The notes: generated from the sequence alone by a model not told the origin. Counted from the first letter of the stretch, positions 16,678-24,512 are shown. The stretch: 34,889 nucleotides of DNA from Clostridia bacterium (GCA_017449935.1 JAFSYP010000076.1:1-34889), one strand, 5' to 3'. A program made the numbers and translations.

Positions 16678-17196
16678 ATGGGCAGAGCGTCGATCAAGGA
16701 GAATAAAACGATCTACCAGAAGCGCCGTGAGGCGCAGGGGCTGACGCGCGCCGAAGCGAGCGAAGCGATGGAGTGGGTCACGGACAGCCGCATCGAAAAG
16801 ATCGAGAACGAGAAAACGACGGCGACGCCGGATGAAGTGCTGGCGATGGCCGAGGCATACAAAAGTCCTGAGCTGTGCAATTACTTCTGTACCCACGAGT
16901 GCGCGATCGGGCGAGAGCATGTGCATGAAGTCCGGGAAAAGCCGATCGAAGCGATCGTGCTGGAAATGCTCGACACGCTCAACCGTCTGGAAAAGAGCCG
17001 CGAGCGCCTGATCGAGATCACGTCCGACGGCGTGATCCATGACGACCAGATCGAGGATTTCGTGCGCATTCGCGACGAGCTGTCGCGGATGGGCGCGGTC
17101 GTCGATTCGCTCGAGCTTTGGTTCGACAGCGCCGTCATGCAGGGTAAGATCGACACGCATATTTTAGAGACTGTTCTGCGACGGAAAAAAGCATAA
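16678..17196 (+). CDS. HTH (XRE-type) protein with Cys-x3-Cys-x3-Cys cluster
   Basis: A 172-aa protein of unknown target. Residues about 10-62 form an XRE-like helix-turn-helix (YQKRREAQGLTRAEASEAM, then SRIEKIENEKTTATPDEVLAMAEAY). Directly after comes CNYFCTHEC (C67, C71, C75, with H73), a spacing that could hold zinc or an iron-sulfur cluster. The rest (about 85-165) is a charged helical region, probably a coiled coil for dimerisation. Its gene ends the carAB-ddh unit and sits before the aconitase promoter. GGGAGG precedes the ATG. Similar HTH proteins with this Cys pattern occur in related Clostridia as I recall them. A regulatory role is inferred, and the ligand is unknown. Confidence 0.8.
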   Translation: MGRASIKENKTIYQKRREAQGLTRAEASEAMEWVTDSRIEKIENEKTTATPDEVLAMAEAYKSPELCNYFCTHECAIGREHVHEVREKPIEAIVLEMLDTLNRLEKSRERLIEITSDGVIHDDQIEDFVRIRDELSRMGAVVDSLELWFDSAVMQGKIDTHILETVLRRKKA

Positions 17197-17203
17197 AAAA
17201 TAT

Positions 17204-17237
17204 CAGATGCGGCGCAAAAAACCGCATCTGTTTTCTT
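17204..17237 (+). terminator. Terminator of the carAB-ddh-HTH operon
   Basis: A perfect 9-bp stem (17204-17212 with 17222-17230) is followed by TTTTCTT. The tail touches the -35 box of the next promoter, so the two units are packed edge to edge. Confidence 0.92.
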
Positions 17238-17264
17238 GACATTGACTGTGCATGGCGGTAAAAT
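17236..17264 (+). promoter_or_regulatory. Promoter of the acn-icd operon
   Basis: TTGACA (17236-17241) and TAAAAT (17259-17264) are 17 nt apart, with a start near 17271 and a leader of about 29 nt. Confidence 0.8.
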
Positions 17265-17299
17265 ATATAAGTAATCCTATCGTATCGGAGGAATGGAAT

Positions 17300-19237
17300 A
17301 TGGGCTATACTCTCGGCCAGAAGCTGATCAAAAGCCATCTTGTCAGCGGCGACATGACCGTGGGCAGCGAGGTCGCGCTGCGTATCGATCAGACGCTCAC
17401 ACAGGATGCGACCGGCACAATGGCATATCTTGAATTTGAAGCGATGGGCGTACCGCGCGTCAAGACGGAGCTGTCCGTGGCCTACATCGACCACAACACG
17501 CTGCAGACCGGCTTTGAGAATGCGGACGACCATCGTTTTATTGCGTCGTGTGCAAAAAAGCATGGGCTTCGCTTTTCCCGCCCCGGCAACGGTATCTGCC
17601 ATCAGGTGCATCTGGAGCGTTTCGGAAAGCCCGGCAAAACGCTGATCGGGTCCGACAGCCACACGCCGACCGGCGGCGGCATCGGTATGCTCGCGATGGG
17701 CGCCGGCGGACTGGATGTGGCCGTGGCGATGGGCGGCGGCGCGTACTACATCACCATGCCGGAGATCGTGCTTGTGAATCTGACCGGCAAGCTGCGTCCC
17801 TATGTCGCGGCGAAGGACGTGATTTTGGAGGTGCTGCGCATCCTGTCCGTCAAGGGCGGCGTAGGCAAGATCATTGAATACGGCGGCGAGGGCGTCAAGA
17901 CGCTTTCCGTGCCGGAACGCGCGACGATCACCAACATGGGCGCGGAGCTGGGCGCGACGACGTCCATCTTCCCCTCCGACGAGGTGACGCGTGATTTCCT
18001 GCGCGCGCAGGGCAGGGAGGACGACTGGATCGAACTCATGCCGGACGCGGACGCCGAATACAGCCGCGTGGTGGAGATCGACCTTTCCGCGCTTGAACCG
18101 CTGGCCGCGATGCCGCATATGCCCGACAACGTCAAAAAAGTGTCCGAGATCGGCCAGATCCCGATCGACCAGGTCTGTATCGGTTCGTGCACCAATTCTT
18201 CGCTGTTCGATATGCTCAAGGTCGCGAAGATCCTCAAGGGCAAAACCGTCGCGCCGAACGTCAGTCTCGCGATCGCGCCCGGCTCGATGCAGGTGCTGAA
18301 CATGCTTGCGCGAAACGGCGCGCTGGCCGACATGATCGCGGCCGGAGCGCGGATACTGGAATCCGCCTGCGGCCCGTGCATCGGCATGGGACAGTCGCCG
18401 AATTCCAAGGGCATTTCCCTGCGCACGTTCAACCGCAATTTCGAGGGCAGAAGCGGTACGGCCGACGCGGGCATTTATCTCGTCAGTCCCGAAACCGCGG
18501 CGGTCTCCGCCGTCACGGGCGTGCTGACCGATCCCACGACCTGCACGACCGATCTGTCCGTGCAGATGCCCGACAGCTTCCTTATCAACGACAACATGAT
18601 CGAGCTGCCCGCGCCCGTCGAGGAGATGGACAGCGTCGAGATCCAATACGGTCCGAATATCAAGCCCTTCCCGGCGACGGCGCCTCTTTTGGATACCATC
18701 GAGGCGAAGGCCGTGCTGAAGGTGGGCGACAACATCACGACCGACCATATCATGCCTGCGGGCGCCAAGATATTGCCGTACCGCTCGAACATCCCGTATC
18801 TCTCGCAGTTCTGTTTCAAACAGTGCGATCCGGACTTTGCCGAGAATTGCAAGACGGCCGGCAAGGCCATCGTCGTCGGCGGCGCGAATTACGGACAGGG
18901 CAGCTCGCGCGAGCATGCCGCGCTGGTCCCGCTGTATCTGGGCGTCAAGGCGGTCATCACCAAGTCCTTTGCCCGCATCCATCAGGCGAACCTCGTCAAC
19001 GCCGGCATCCTGCCGGTGACGTTCGACGATCCGGCGGATTACGACAGGATCTCGCAGGGCGACATGCTGTGTCTGCCCGACGTGCGCGCAAAGCTGATCG
19101 CGGGCGAGAGCGTGACGCTTGTCAACGAAACGACCGGCGAAAGCTATCCCGTGACATGCAGCGTTTCCGACCGGCAGCGCGACATCCTGCTGGCGGGCGG
19201 TCTGCTCGGATATACGAAGGCAAACGCCGAATCATAA
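17300..19237 (+). CDS. acn: Aconitate hydratase
   Basis: A 645-aa aconitase, the [4Fe-4S] enzyme that interconverts citrate and isocitrate. Cluster ligands are C297 in CIGSCTNSS and C357/C360 in ESACGPCIGMG. The active-site block GSDSHTPTGGGIGMLAMGAGG is at 117-137. The swivel domain follows (about 500-640) with GDNITTDHIMPAGAK and NYGQGSSREHAAL. The length fits the compact anaerobe type in which all four domains are in one chain. The ATG at 17300 is preferred over one at 17252 because GGAGG lies 8 nt before it and the promoter -10 box overlaps the upstream option. Isocitrate dehydrogenase follows 18 nt later, which supports aconitase over homologous isomerases. Confidence 0.93.
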   Translation: MGYTLGQKLIKSHLVSGDMTVGSEVALRIDQTLTQDATGTMAYLEFEAMGVPRVKTELSVAYIDHNTLQTGFENADDHRFIASCAKKHGLRFSRPGNGICHQVHLERFGKPGKTLIGSDSHTPTGGGIGMLAMGAGGLDVAVAMGGGAYYITMPEIVLVNLTGKLRPYVAAKDVILEVLRILSVKGGVGKIIEYGGEGVKTLSVPERATITNMGAELGATTSIFPSDEVTRDFLRAQGREDDWIELMPDADAEYSRVVEIDLSALEPLAAMPHMPDNVKKVSEIGQIPIDQVCIGSCTNSSLFDMLKVAKILKGKTVAPNVSLAIAPGSMQVLNMLARNGALADMIAAGARILESACGPCIGMGQSPNSKGISLRTFNRNFEGRSGTADAGIYLVSPETAAVSAVTGVLTDPTTCTTDLSVQMPDSFLINDNMIELPAPVEEMDSVEIQYGPNIKPFPATAPLLDTIEAKAVLKVGDNITTDHIMPAGAKILPYRSNIPYLSQFCFKQCDPDFAENCKTAGKAIVVGGANYGQGSSREHAALVPLYLGVKAVITKSFARIHQANLVNAGILPVTFDDPADYDRISQGDMLCLPDVRAKLIAGESVTLVNETTGESYPVTCSVSDRQRDILLAGGLLGYTKANAES

Positions 19238-19255
19238 AAAGGGGGAGGAACCATC

Positions 19256-20440
19256 ATGACAGAAGCACAACTGAAAGCAGCCGTTGAAAAATTTGAAGCG
19301 CTGGCGCGTGAGCAGAGCGAACGCTCAGACCGCATCAAGGAGCAGGGCGATTTTCTCGATTTCAACACGCTCAATCCGATCGTGATCGGCGTGTGCGGCG
19401 GCGACGGCATCGGTCCCATCATTACCAAAGAATCCGCGCGCGTGCTGAAATACATGCTTGCGGACGAGGTCAGGGCAGGCAAGATCGTCTTTAAGGTGAT
19501 CGACGGCCTGACGATCGAAAACCGCGTCGCGGTGAACAAGGCGATCCCGGACGACGTGCTCGAAGAGCTCAAGAGCTGCCATGTGATCCTCAAGGGCCCG
19601 ACGACCACGCCGCAGGCGGGCGACCCGTGGCCGAATATCGAAAGCGCCAATGTCGCCATGCGCAAAGCACTCGATCTGTTCTGCAACCTGCGTCCCGTGA
19701 AGGTGCCGGATCAGGGCATCGACTGGACGTTCTTCCGCGAGAATACCGAGGGCGCGTACGCGGTCGGCTCCAAGGGCGTGAACGTGACGGACGACCTCGC
19801 GATGGATTTTGTCGTCACGACGACCGAGGGCACGAAGCGCATCGCCAAGCTCGCCTATGACTATGCCCGCCGCAACGGAAAGGGCAGGGTATCTATCGTC
19901 ACGAAGGCGAACGTCATCAAAACGACCGACGGCAAGTTCCTGCGCCTTTGCAAGGAGGTCGGCGCGGACTATCCGGAGATCACGACTGACGAGTGGTATA
20001 TCGACATCATGACCGCCAAGCTCATCGACCAGAAGCGCAGACGCGATTTCAAGGTGATCGTTCTGCCGAATCTGTACGGCGACATCATCACCGACGAAGC
20101 GGCTGAATTCCAGGGCGGCGTCGGCACGGCCGGCAGCGCGAACATCGGCAAGAGATACGCCATGTTTGAGGCGATCCACGGCTCCGCGCCGCGCATGGTG
20201 CGCGAGGGACGCGGGCAGTATGCAGATCCTTGCTCGATGCTGCGCGCGACGGTGATGCTCCTGTCCCATATCGGCCGCCAGGACAAGGCCGACCTGCTGG
20301 AGCGCGCGCTGGATATTTGTATGTACGAGGAAAAGAAAATGCAGATCACAGGCCGCGACACAGGCTGTACCTGTGCCGAATTCGGCGAGTATGTGATGCA
20401 GACCGTTCAAAAGCTGTGTGAAAGAGGAGAAAAAGAATGA
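19256..20440 (+). CDS. icd: Isocitrate dehydrogenase
   Basis: A 394-aa member of the isocitrate/isopropylmalate dehydrogenase family. It oxidises isocitrate to 2-oxoglutarate and CO2. Visible family features are GGDGIGP (residues 43-49) and, later, FRENTEGAYAVGSKGVN, LPNLYGDIITDEAAEFQGG and the adenine-binding AIHGSAPRM region. Linkage to acn supports isocitrate over isopropylmalate as substrate. The nucleotide (NAD or NADP) cannot be settled by eye. GGGGGAGG precedes the ATG. The stop overlaps the peptidase gene by 4 nt. No citrate synthase lies in the window, so the unit gives the oxidative branch only, probably for glutamate synthesis. Confidence 0.9.
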   Translation: MTEAQLKAAVEKFEALAREQSERSDRIKEQGDFLDFNTLNPIVIGVCGGDGIGPIITKESARVLKYMLADEVRAGKIVFKVIDGLTIENRVAVNKAIPDDVLEELKSCHVILKGPTTTPQAGDPWPNIESANVAMRKALDLFCNLRPVKVPDQGIDWTFFRENTEGAYAVGSKGVNVTDDLAMDFVVTTTEGTKRIAKLAYDYARRNGKGRVSIVTKANVIKTTDGKFLRLCKEVGADYPEITTDEWYIDIMTAKLIDQKRRRDFKVIVLPNLYGDIITDEAAEFQGGVGTAGSANIGKRYAMFEAIHGSAPRMVREGRGQYADPCSMLRATVMLLSHIGRQDKADLLERALDICMYEEKKMQITGRDTGCTCAEFGEYVMQTVQKLCERGEKE

Positions 20441-21690
20441 GCGTTAAAACAAATACGGATCTCAAGCCGATCATCGACAAAAAAGAGTGGGCCGCAAAAT
20501 ACATGGTCTCGGAGATCACGCACATCATCAAGAGCTTCGGCAAACGCGCTCCCGGTTCCGAGGGCGAAAAGGACGCCTGTGAATACATGGCAAAGGTGCT
20601 GCGCGATGAGTGCGGCTGCGAGGACGTCAAGGTCGAATCGTTCTCCGAGCATCCCGGCGCATTTTACGGCTGGCGCTTTTTGACGATCACGTTTGCGCTT
20701 GTGGGGATCGTGCTGCTGTTCTTCAGCCCGCTCGTCTCGCTCATCCTGTACGTGTTAGGCTTTGCGATCATGTTCCTGGAATTCGGCTTCTACAAACAGG
20801 CAGTGGACTTTCTTTTCCGCAAGCGCACGAGCCATAACGTGACCGCGGTCAAAAAATGCACGGGCGCCGTCGAGCGCCGGATCTTCTTCAACGGACATCC
20901 CGACGCGGCGTGGGAATGGCCGGTCAATTACAAGTTCGGCGGCGCGGCGTTTGAAGCGCATGCCATCGTCAGTTGTGTCGGTGCGCTGTATTATCTTGTT
21001 CTGTCCGCCGTGCAGGTCTGCACGCACGGCCTTGCGGGCGCGGCGACGTCGTCCGTGATCGGCAAGATGGGCCTTATAGGTCTGATCTTCGTACCGTTCC
21101 TCGCGACGCTCTACATGATGAACAACGAGTTTCGCGTTGTGGACGGCGCGAACGACAACCTGACGGCCTGCTATATGGGTATCGCGATCCTCAAAGCGAT
21201 GCGCGACGCGGGCGTGGAGCTGGAGCACACCGAGGTCGGCGTGCTGCTGACCGGTTCGGAGGAAGCCGGTCTGCGCGGCGCGAAGGCGTGGAGCAAAGCG
21301 CACGAAGACGAGTACAAGGACGTCCCGACGTTCTTCTATTCGTACGACACGATCCATGATCCGAAGTACCTGATGGTCAACTACCGCGATCTGAACGCCA
21401 CGGTCAAGTCGGATGCGGAGCTGGGCGATTTGTTCATGGATGCCGCCGCCGCGTTGGACGTTCCGTGCAGCAAGGGCATCGTGCCGCCGCTGGGCGGCTC
21501 TACGGACGCCGCGGCGTTCGCACAGGCAGGACGCAGAGCCATCGGCGTCACGGGACTGAATCACAATCTCGAAAACTACTACCACACGCGCCGCGACACA
21601 TACGACAATATGAACGAAGAGGGTTTGGAAAACTGCTATGCCGTCTCGGTCAAGGTGCTCGAAATGTTCGACGCGGGCGCAAAACAGTAA
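20437..21690 (+). CDS. Membrane-embedded M28-family zinc peptidase
   Basis: A 417-aa M28 (aminopeptidase Y/Q-like) metalloenzyme. Probable zinc ligands are H154 (FNGHPDAAWEW), D240 (DGANDNLTA), E276 of the SEEAG motif (catalytic E275), D304 (YSYDT) and H383 (NYYHTRRDT). The odd feature is four hydrophobic spans inside the catalytic domain: about 81-98 and 100-118 before the His ligand, then about 173-195 and 208-228 between the His and Asp ligands. The fold must therefore be assembled from parts on one side of the membrane. No signal peptide is present. It is translationally coupled to icd. The substrate is unknown and a peptidase role is inferred from the family. Confidence 0.82.
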   Translation: MSVKTNTDLKPIIDKKEWAAKYMVSEITHIIKSFGKRAPGSEGEKDACEYMAKVLRDECGCEDVKVESFSEHPGAFYGWRFLTITFALVGIVLLFFSPLVSLILYVLGFAIMFLEFGFYKQAVDFLFRKRTSHNVTAVKKCTGAVERRIFFNGHPDAAWEWPVNYKFGGAAFEAHAIVSCVGALYYLVLSAVQVCTHGLAGAATSSVIGKMGLIGLIFVPFLATLYMMNNEFRVVDGANDNLTACYMGIAILKAMRDAGVELEHTEVGVLLTGSEEAGLRGAKAWSKAHEDEYKDVPTFFYSYDTIHDPKYLMVNYRDLNATVKSDAELGDLFMDAAAALDVPCSKGIVPPLGGSTDAAAFAQAGRRAIGVTGLNHNLENYYHTRRDTYDNMNEEGLENCYAVSVKVLEMFDAGAKQ

Positions 21691-21700
21691 AACGAATACG

Positions 21701-21743
21701 AAAAACGGAGGTACGGTTCAACACCCGTATCTCCGCTTTCTTT
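21701..21743. terminator. Bidirectional terminator between convergent genes
   Basis: An 11-bp stem (21706-21716 with 21725-21735, one wobble) has T-rich tails on both sides: TTTCTTTATTTT to the right and five T on the minus strand (21705-21701). It serves the acn-icd-M28 unit and the leftward deacetylase gene. Confidence 0.88.
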
Positions 21744-22725
21744 ATTTTCCGAGGTCTGTCAGTGCGCGGAAGGTATATCCCATGGCGCGCGCCGTGTCGA
21801 TGATGTCCTCCATAGCGGCGGCGTTGTCCGGCGAAACGGCGTGCAGCAGTATGACCGCGCCGGGGTGCAGGCGGGAGGTCACGGTCTGCAGCGCAAAGTC
21901 GGCGCCCTTCGGGTTCTCCGTGTCCCAGTCGGCGTAAGCGCTGGACCAGAACACCGGCGTATATCCCAGCGATTCCACGAGATCGAGCGCGTTCTCGCTG
22001 TATGCGCCTTCGGGGAACCGGAAGTAGCGGCTCGTGTAGCCGAAATCGGTTCGCAGCGCGTTTTCCACCGCTTCCAGCTCGCGCGCCATTTGGCTGCGGC
22101 TGATGGACGAGAAGTCCGGATGCGAATCGGAATGATTTCCGACGATGTGACCTTCCGCGATCATGCGCGCGATCAGCTGCGGCTGCTGCCGGATATGATA
22201 GAGCGTGCAGAAAAACGCGGCGGGCACGGATCGCTTTTGCAGCACATCGAGGATCTGCGCGGTGTTGCCGTTTTCAAACCCGCAGTCAAACGTCAGGTAC
22301 AGCGCCTTCTCCCGCGTCCGATCATCATAGACGACCGCCTTGCTGCCGGCTCGGCGCAGCTCGGCCTGACGTGTGACGGAGATCTCGTGCGGCTGTTCGT
22401 TTTTGGCGACGCCGAAGCTGTGGTCGATGCGCAAAGTTGACAGGCCGCGTGTGTTGTCCGGATCGGATACGGTGAAGTGTACCTGCGGCAGGGGAAAGCG
22501 GTCGGTGAACGTGCCGCGCGCGCCGGTGGTGAATTCTGTACCGGCGGCCGTCTGCGCGGCGGCAGCCTTCGCCGCCTGTGTCGCCGGGACGGAAACTGTT
22601 TCAGTTTCCGATACGGCGGCTTGCGCGTCCTCCGGGTCCTGTTCGGGATCGTTCCATCTGCCGGCCGACGCGACGGCGGCAAGCAGCAAGACGGCGCAAA
22701 GCAGCGCCGGAAGCGTTTTTTTCAT
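21742..22725 (-). CDS. Exported polysaccharide deacetylase, PdaA-like
   Basis: A 327-aa protein with a signal peptide (residues 1-21), an Ala/Thr/Glu-rich linker (about 25-70) and a NodB-type deacetylase domain (about 140-325). Motif 1 is TFDCG (145-149) followed by FENGNTAQIL, motif 2 is the metal pair H198/H202 in NHSDSH, and FRFPEGAYS and LHAVSPDNA follow. The replacement of the second Asp of TFDDG and the FENGNT sequence point to the PdaA/PdaC branch, which removes acetyl groups from peptidoglycan sugars (muramic delta-lactam in spores for PdaA). The ATG at 22725 with AAAGGA fits the signal peptide. A TATACT box lies upstream without a good -35. The exact wall substrate is unknown. Confidence 0.87.
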   Translation of the reverse strand: MKKTLPALLCAVLLLAAVASAGRWNDPEQDPEDAQAAVSETETVSVPATQAAKAAAAQTAAGTEFTTGARGTFTDRFPLPQVHFTVSDPDNTRGLSTLRIDHSFGVAKNEQPHEISVTRQAELRRAGSKAVVYDDRTREKALYLTFDCGFENGNTAQILDVLQKRSVPAAFFCTLYHIRQQPQLIARMIAEGHIVGNHSDSHPDFSSISRSQMARELEAVENALRTDFGYTSRYFRFPEGAYSENALDLVESLGYTPVFWSSAYADWDTENPKGADFALQTVTSRLHPGAVILLHAVSPDNAAAMEDIIDTARAMGYTFRALTDLGK

Positions 22726-22771
22726 CGCAAAACATCCTTTCGTTTTGCGAATAGTATATGCAGGATCGCGC

Positions 22772-22805
22772 AAAAAAACAGAGCACCGCAACTGCGATAC
22801 TCTGT
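22772..22805 (-). terminator. Terminator of the small exported protein operon
   Basis: Arms ACAGAG (22778-22783) and CTCTGT (22800-22805) enclose an inner CGCA/TGCG stem, and seven T follow on the minus strand (complement of 22772-22778). It lies 16 nt after the stop of the 111-aa gene. Confidence 0.75.
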
Positions 22806-22820
22806 GAAAGCCAAGGATTA

Positions 22821-23156
22821 TTATTTACGGATGTCCTTGAACATCTGGCCGATCGTCTTGAAAAGGTCGCCGACAGAAACCAGCTGAAGGACCTTTTTGA
22901 GCGCCGGAAGGAACTCCTGCCAGACTTCGGAACCGACGATTGTCTTGAACAGGCCGCCCCACAGCTCGATGAACTGCTTGATCAGCGTGATCGGATCGGC
23001 GAGAGAGTTGTCAACCTGGCCGGTGTCGCCGGTTCCGGAATCATCCGCAGCGACAACAACTTCCTGCGCGGGCAGCGTGGCTGCCGAAGCGAAGAACGAC
23101 GGGATCATGACGATCGTCATGACCATGCAGAGAAATACAGCAATTACTTTTTTCAT
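22821..23156 (-). CDS. Small exported protein, 111 aa, function unknown
   Basis: Not recognised. It has a clear signal peptide (residues 1-25, MKKVIAVFLCMV... ending FASA), a short acidic linker (about 26-52, DDSGTGDTG) and a C-terminal amphipathic, hydrophobic helical region (about 53-108) with segments LIKQFIELWGGLFKTIV and DLFKTIGQMFKDI. It ends the three-gene unit that begins at 23585. AAGGAG lies 8 nt before the ATG, overlapping the stop of the preceding gene. The helix pattern could insert into or lie on membranes. A bacteriocin-like or surface role is possible but not shown. Confidence 0.75.
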   Translation of the reverse strand: MKKVIAVFLCMVMTIVMIPSFFASAATLPAQEVVVAADDSGTGDTGQVDNSLADPITLIKQFIELWGGLFKTIVGSEVWQEFLPALKKVLQLVSVGDLFKTIGQMFKDIRK

Positions 23157-23171
23157 GAGAATACTCCTTTC

Positions 23172-23384
23172 TTATGCGCCTTGACCGATCATGCGCAAAA
23201 ACGTCTGGATCGTTGCAACAAAGATCTGCAGGATCGCGCCCCAGTCTGCGTGCTCCAGCAGATAGCTGAACATACCCCAAATGGTCTCCTCGCCCGTGGC
23301 GTCGCCGTCAGCGGCAAAAGAGATCACAGTCAGGAATGTGAACATCAGAGCGACGCACAGAAGAACAGAAATGATCTTTTTCAC
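23172..23384 (-). CDS. Small exported protein, 70 aa, function unknown
   Basis: Not recognised. A signal peptide covers residues 1-24 (cut likely after VISFA), leaving a mature peptide of about 46 residues: an acidic start (DGDATGEE) and a Trp/Phe-rich hydrophobic helix (TIWGMFSYLLEHADWGAI, then FVATIQTFLRMIGQ). The start is GTG at 23384 because GGAGG is properly spaced and no ATG is near. It is the middle gene of three. Size and layout resemble leader-less class II bacteriocins or membrane-active peptides, but no immunity or transport gene is adjacent. Confidence 0.72.
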   Translation of the reverse strand: MKKIISVLLCVALMFTFLTVISFAADGDATGEETIWGMFSYLLEHADWGAILQIFVATIQTFLRMIGQGA

Positions 23385-23396
23385 GATGATTACCTC

Positions 23397-23585
23397 CTAT
23401 AAATTTTTTTGAATGTAGGAAATGACTTTTCCTACCTCACTGTCCGGCGGGATGATCGCAACCTTGGAGATAAAGCCGTTGTCGGACAGCGCGGCATAAA
23501 TCCCCCATCCCACGGTTGCGAGCACAACCGACACACACGCGACACGGAAACACTTCTCATAGAAAACGGATTTTTTCAAAGCCAT
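23397..23585 (-). CDS. Small membrane protein, 62 aa, function unknown
   Basis: Not recognised. It is the first gene of the leftward trio. A short basic N-terminus is followed by one hydrophobic span (about residues 13-33) and a soluble tail (about 34-62, DNGFISKVAIIPPDSEVG and YIQKNL), so a single-pass membrane protein or an uncleaved signal anchor is likely. It differs from the two downstream genes in lacking an acidic linker and a cleavage site. A GGAGG lies about 10 nt from the ATG, and a second one directly abuts it. Confidence 0.65.
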   Translation of the reverse strand: MALKKSVFYEKCFRVACVSVVLATVGWGIYAALSDNGFISKVAIIPPDSEVGKVISYIQKNL

Positions 23586-23624
23586 CCTCCAAAAACCTCC
23601 GTATCGTGTGAATTATCGTTCCAT

Positions 23625-23653
23625 ATTATAATACAATCCGCCGGAATTGTCAA
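23625..23653 (-). promoter_or_regulatory. Strong promoter of the small exported protein operon
   Basis: On the minus strand consensus TTGACA (23653-23648) and consensus TATAAT (23630-23625) are 17 nt apart. It is one of the best promoters in the window, with a start near 23618. Confidence 0.9.
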
Positions 23654-23666
23654 CCGGAAAAGGCAG

Positions 23667-23696
23667 ACAGTATTATACTGTAACCCTTGTTACAGT
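23667..23696. repeat. Two overlapping palindromes upstream of the small-protein promoter
   Basis: ACAGTAT-T-ATACTGT (23667-23681) is a perfect 7-bp palindrome. It overlaps ACTGTAAC-CCTT-GTTACAGT (23677-23696), a perfect 8-bp inverted repeat. They share an ACTGT half-site. They lie 13 bases upstream of the -35 box and cover the last codons of the DUF2238-like gene. There is no T-run, so a protein-binding site is more likely than a terminator. Confidence 0.5.
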
Positions 23697-24512
23697 TTCG
23701 ACATCTTCGGACGCGGCGCCGCAGTCGGTCTGCGCGCGCGCGGCCGCTTCGTCGAGCTCGATCCGGCGGTTGACGTCGCCGTCGCCTCTGTGGCGGTACG
23801 GCCAGATGCGCAGGATCACATACATGATGATGCCGCCGACGAAATTCATCACGATGTCGCACATCGTATCCATCAGCGCGAACCGCATTTTGAACACTTC
23901 ATAGTCCCGGATCGGGAACATCTGGAAGATGTTTTTCCAGTCGCCGCCGGCCGTCTCCAGCGCGGTCAGGTAATTCCAGTGCTGCGCGTCGCCGCCGAAA
24001 AACTGGTCGTAGGTGAACTCAAACAGCTCCCAGCCGCTTGCGAGGATGAAGCCGAAGCCCATCGCGCACAGCACGGCGATCTGCGGCGGGCAGGTCTTGC
24101 GCAGCTTGAGCTGCGTGGCGCAGACGTATTCATAGCCGATATACACGCCCTCGGCCGTACCGGTCGCGTGGAGGATCTTGTCATACATCGGCAGAATGTA
24201 ATACAGATTCAGATATGCGCCGCCGAAGGAACCGAGCAGGAATCCGAGCGCCGTAATGTTCTGAAAATGCGGCGAGAAAAAGCGCAGGCGGCTTTTTTTC
24301 GGGAACAGCTGAATGATCTCGTAGGCGAACATCCCGACGAGATTGGCGGCGATCTGGACCGGCGGATTGCTGCCGTTGTAATCGCGCCCGCGTACGAGCG
24401 TGTCGATCAGCGCGAAGATCATCAGTCCGCGCATGATCCACCAATAGATCAGCTCCCATTTTTTTACGTTATGTAGAATCGTGTCAAAATAGGCACGAAT
24501 ACGGTTTTTCAT
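23673..24512 (-). CDS. Multi-pass membrane protein, DUF2238 (YjdF)-like
   Basis: A 279-aa integral membrane protein with about six hydrophobic spans (for example about 22-40, 55-70, 88-108, 144-162 and 215-235) and a soluble, acidic C-terminal tail of about 40 residues. Conserved-looking polar residues within the spans follow the DUF2238 pattern as I recall it: YDKILH (D111, H115), WELFEF (W161, E162) and MDTMCDIVMNF. That pattern suggests a channel, metal or enzyme site in the membrane, but the family has no established function. GAGGAGG precedes the ATG, and the gene has its own promoter. The family call is moderate. Confidence 0.65.
   Translation of the reverse strand: MKNRIRAYFDTILHNVKKWELIYWWIMRGLMIFALIDTLVRGRDYNGSNPPVQIAANLVGMFAYEIIQLFPKKSRLRFFSPHFQNITALGFLLGSFGGAYLNLYYILPMYDKILHATGTAEGVYIGYEYVCATQLKLRKTCPPQIAVLCAMGFGFILASGWELFEFTYDQFFGGDAQHWNYLTALETAGGDWKNIFQMFPIRDYEVFKMRFALMDTMCDIVMNFVGGIIMYVILRIWPYRHRGDGDVNRRIELDEAAARAQTDCGAASEDVETVTRVTV

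Noticed and set aside
23677-23696. LexA/SOS box reading of CTGTAACCCTTGTTACAG
   Set aside because: The CTG/CAG spacing is 12, not 10, and the sequence does not match the Gram-positive CGAAC-N4-GTTCG type.
23666-23696. Terminator for the DUF2238-like gene
   Set aside because: The palindromes fold, but no T-run follows on the minus strand and they overlap the gene's last codons.
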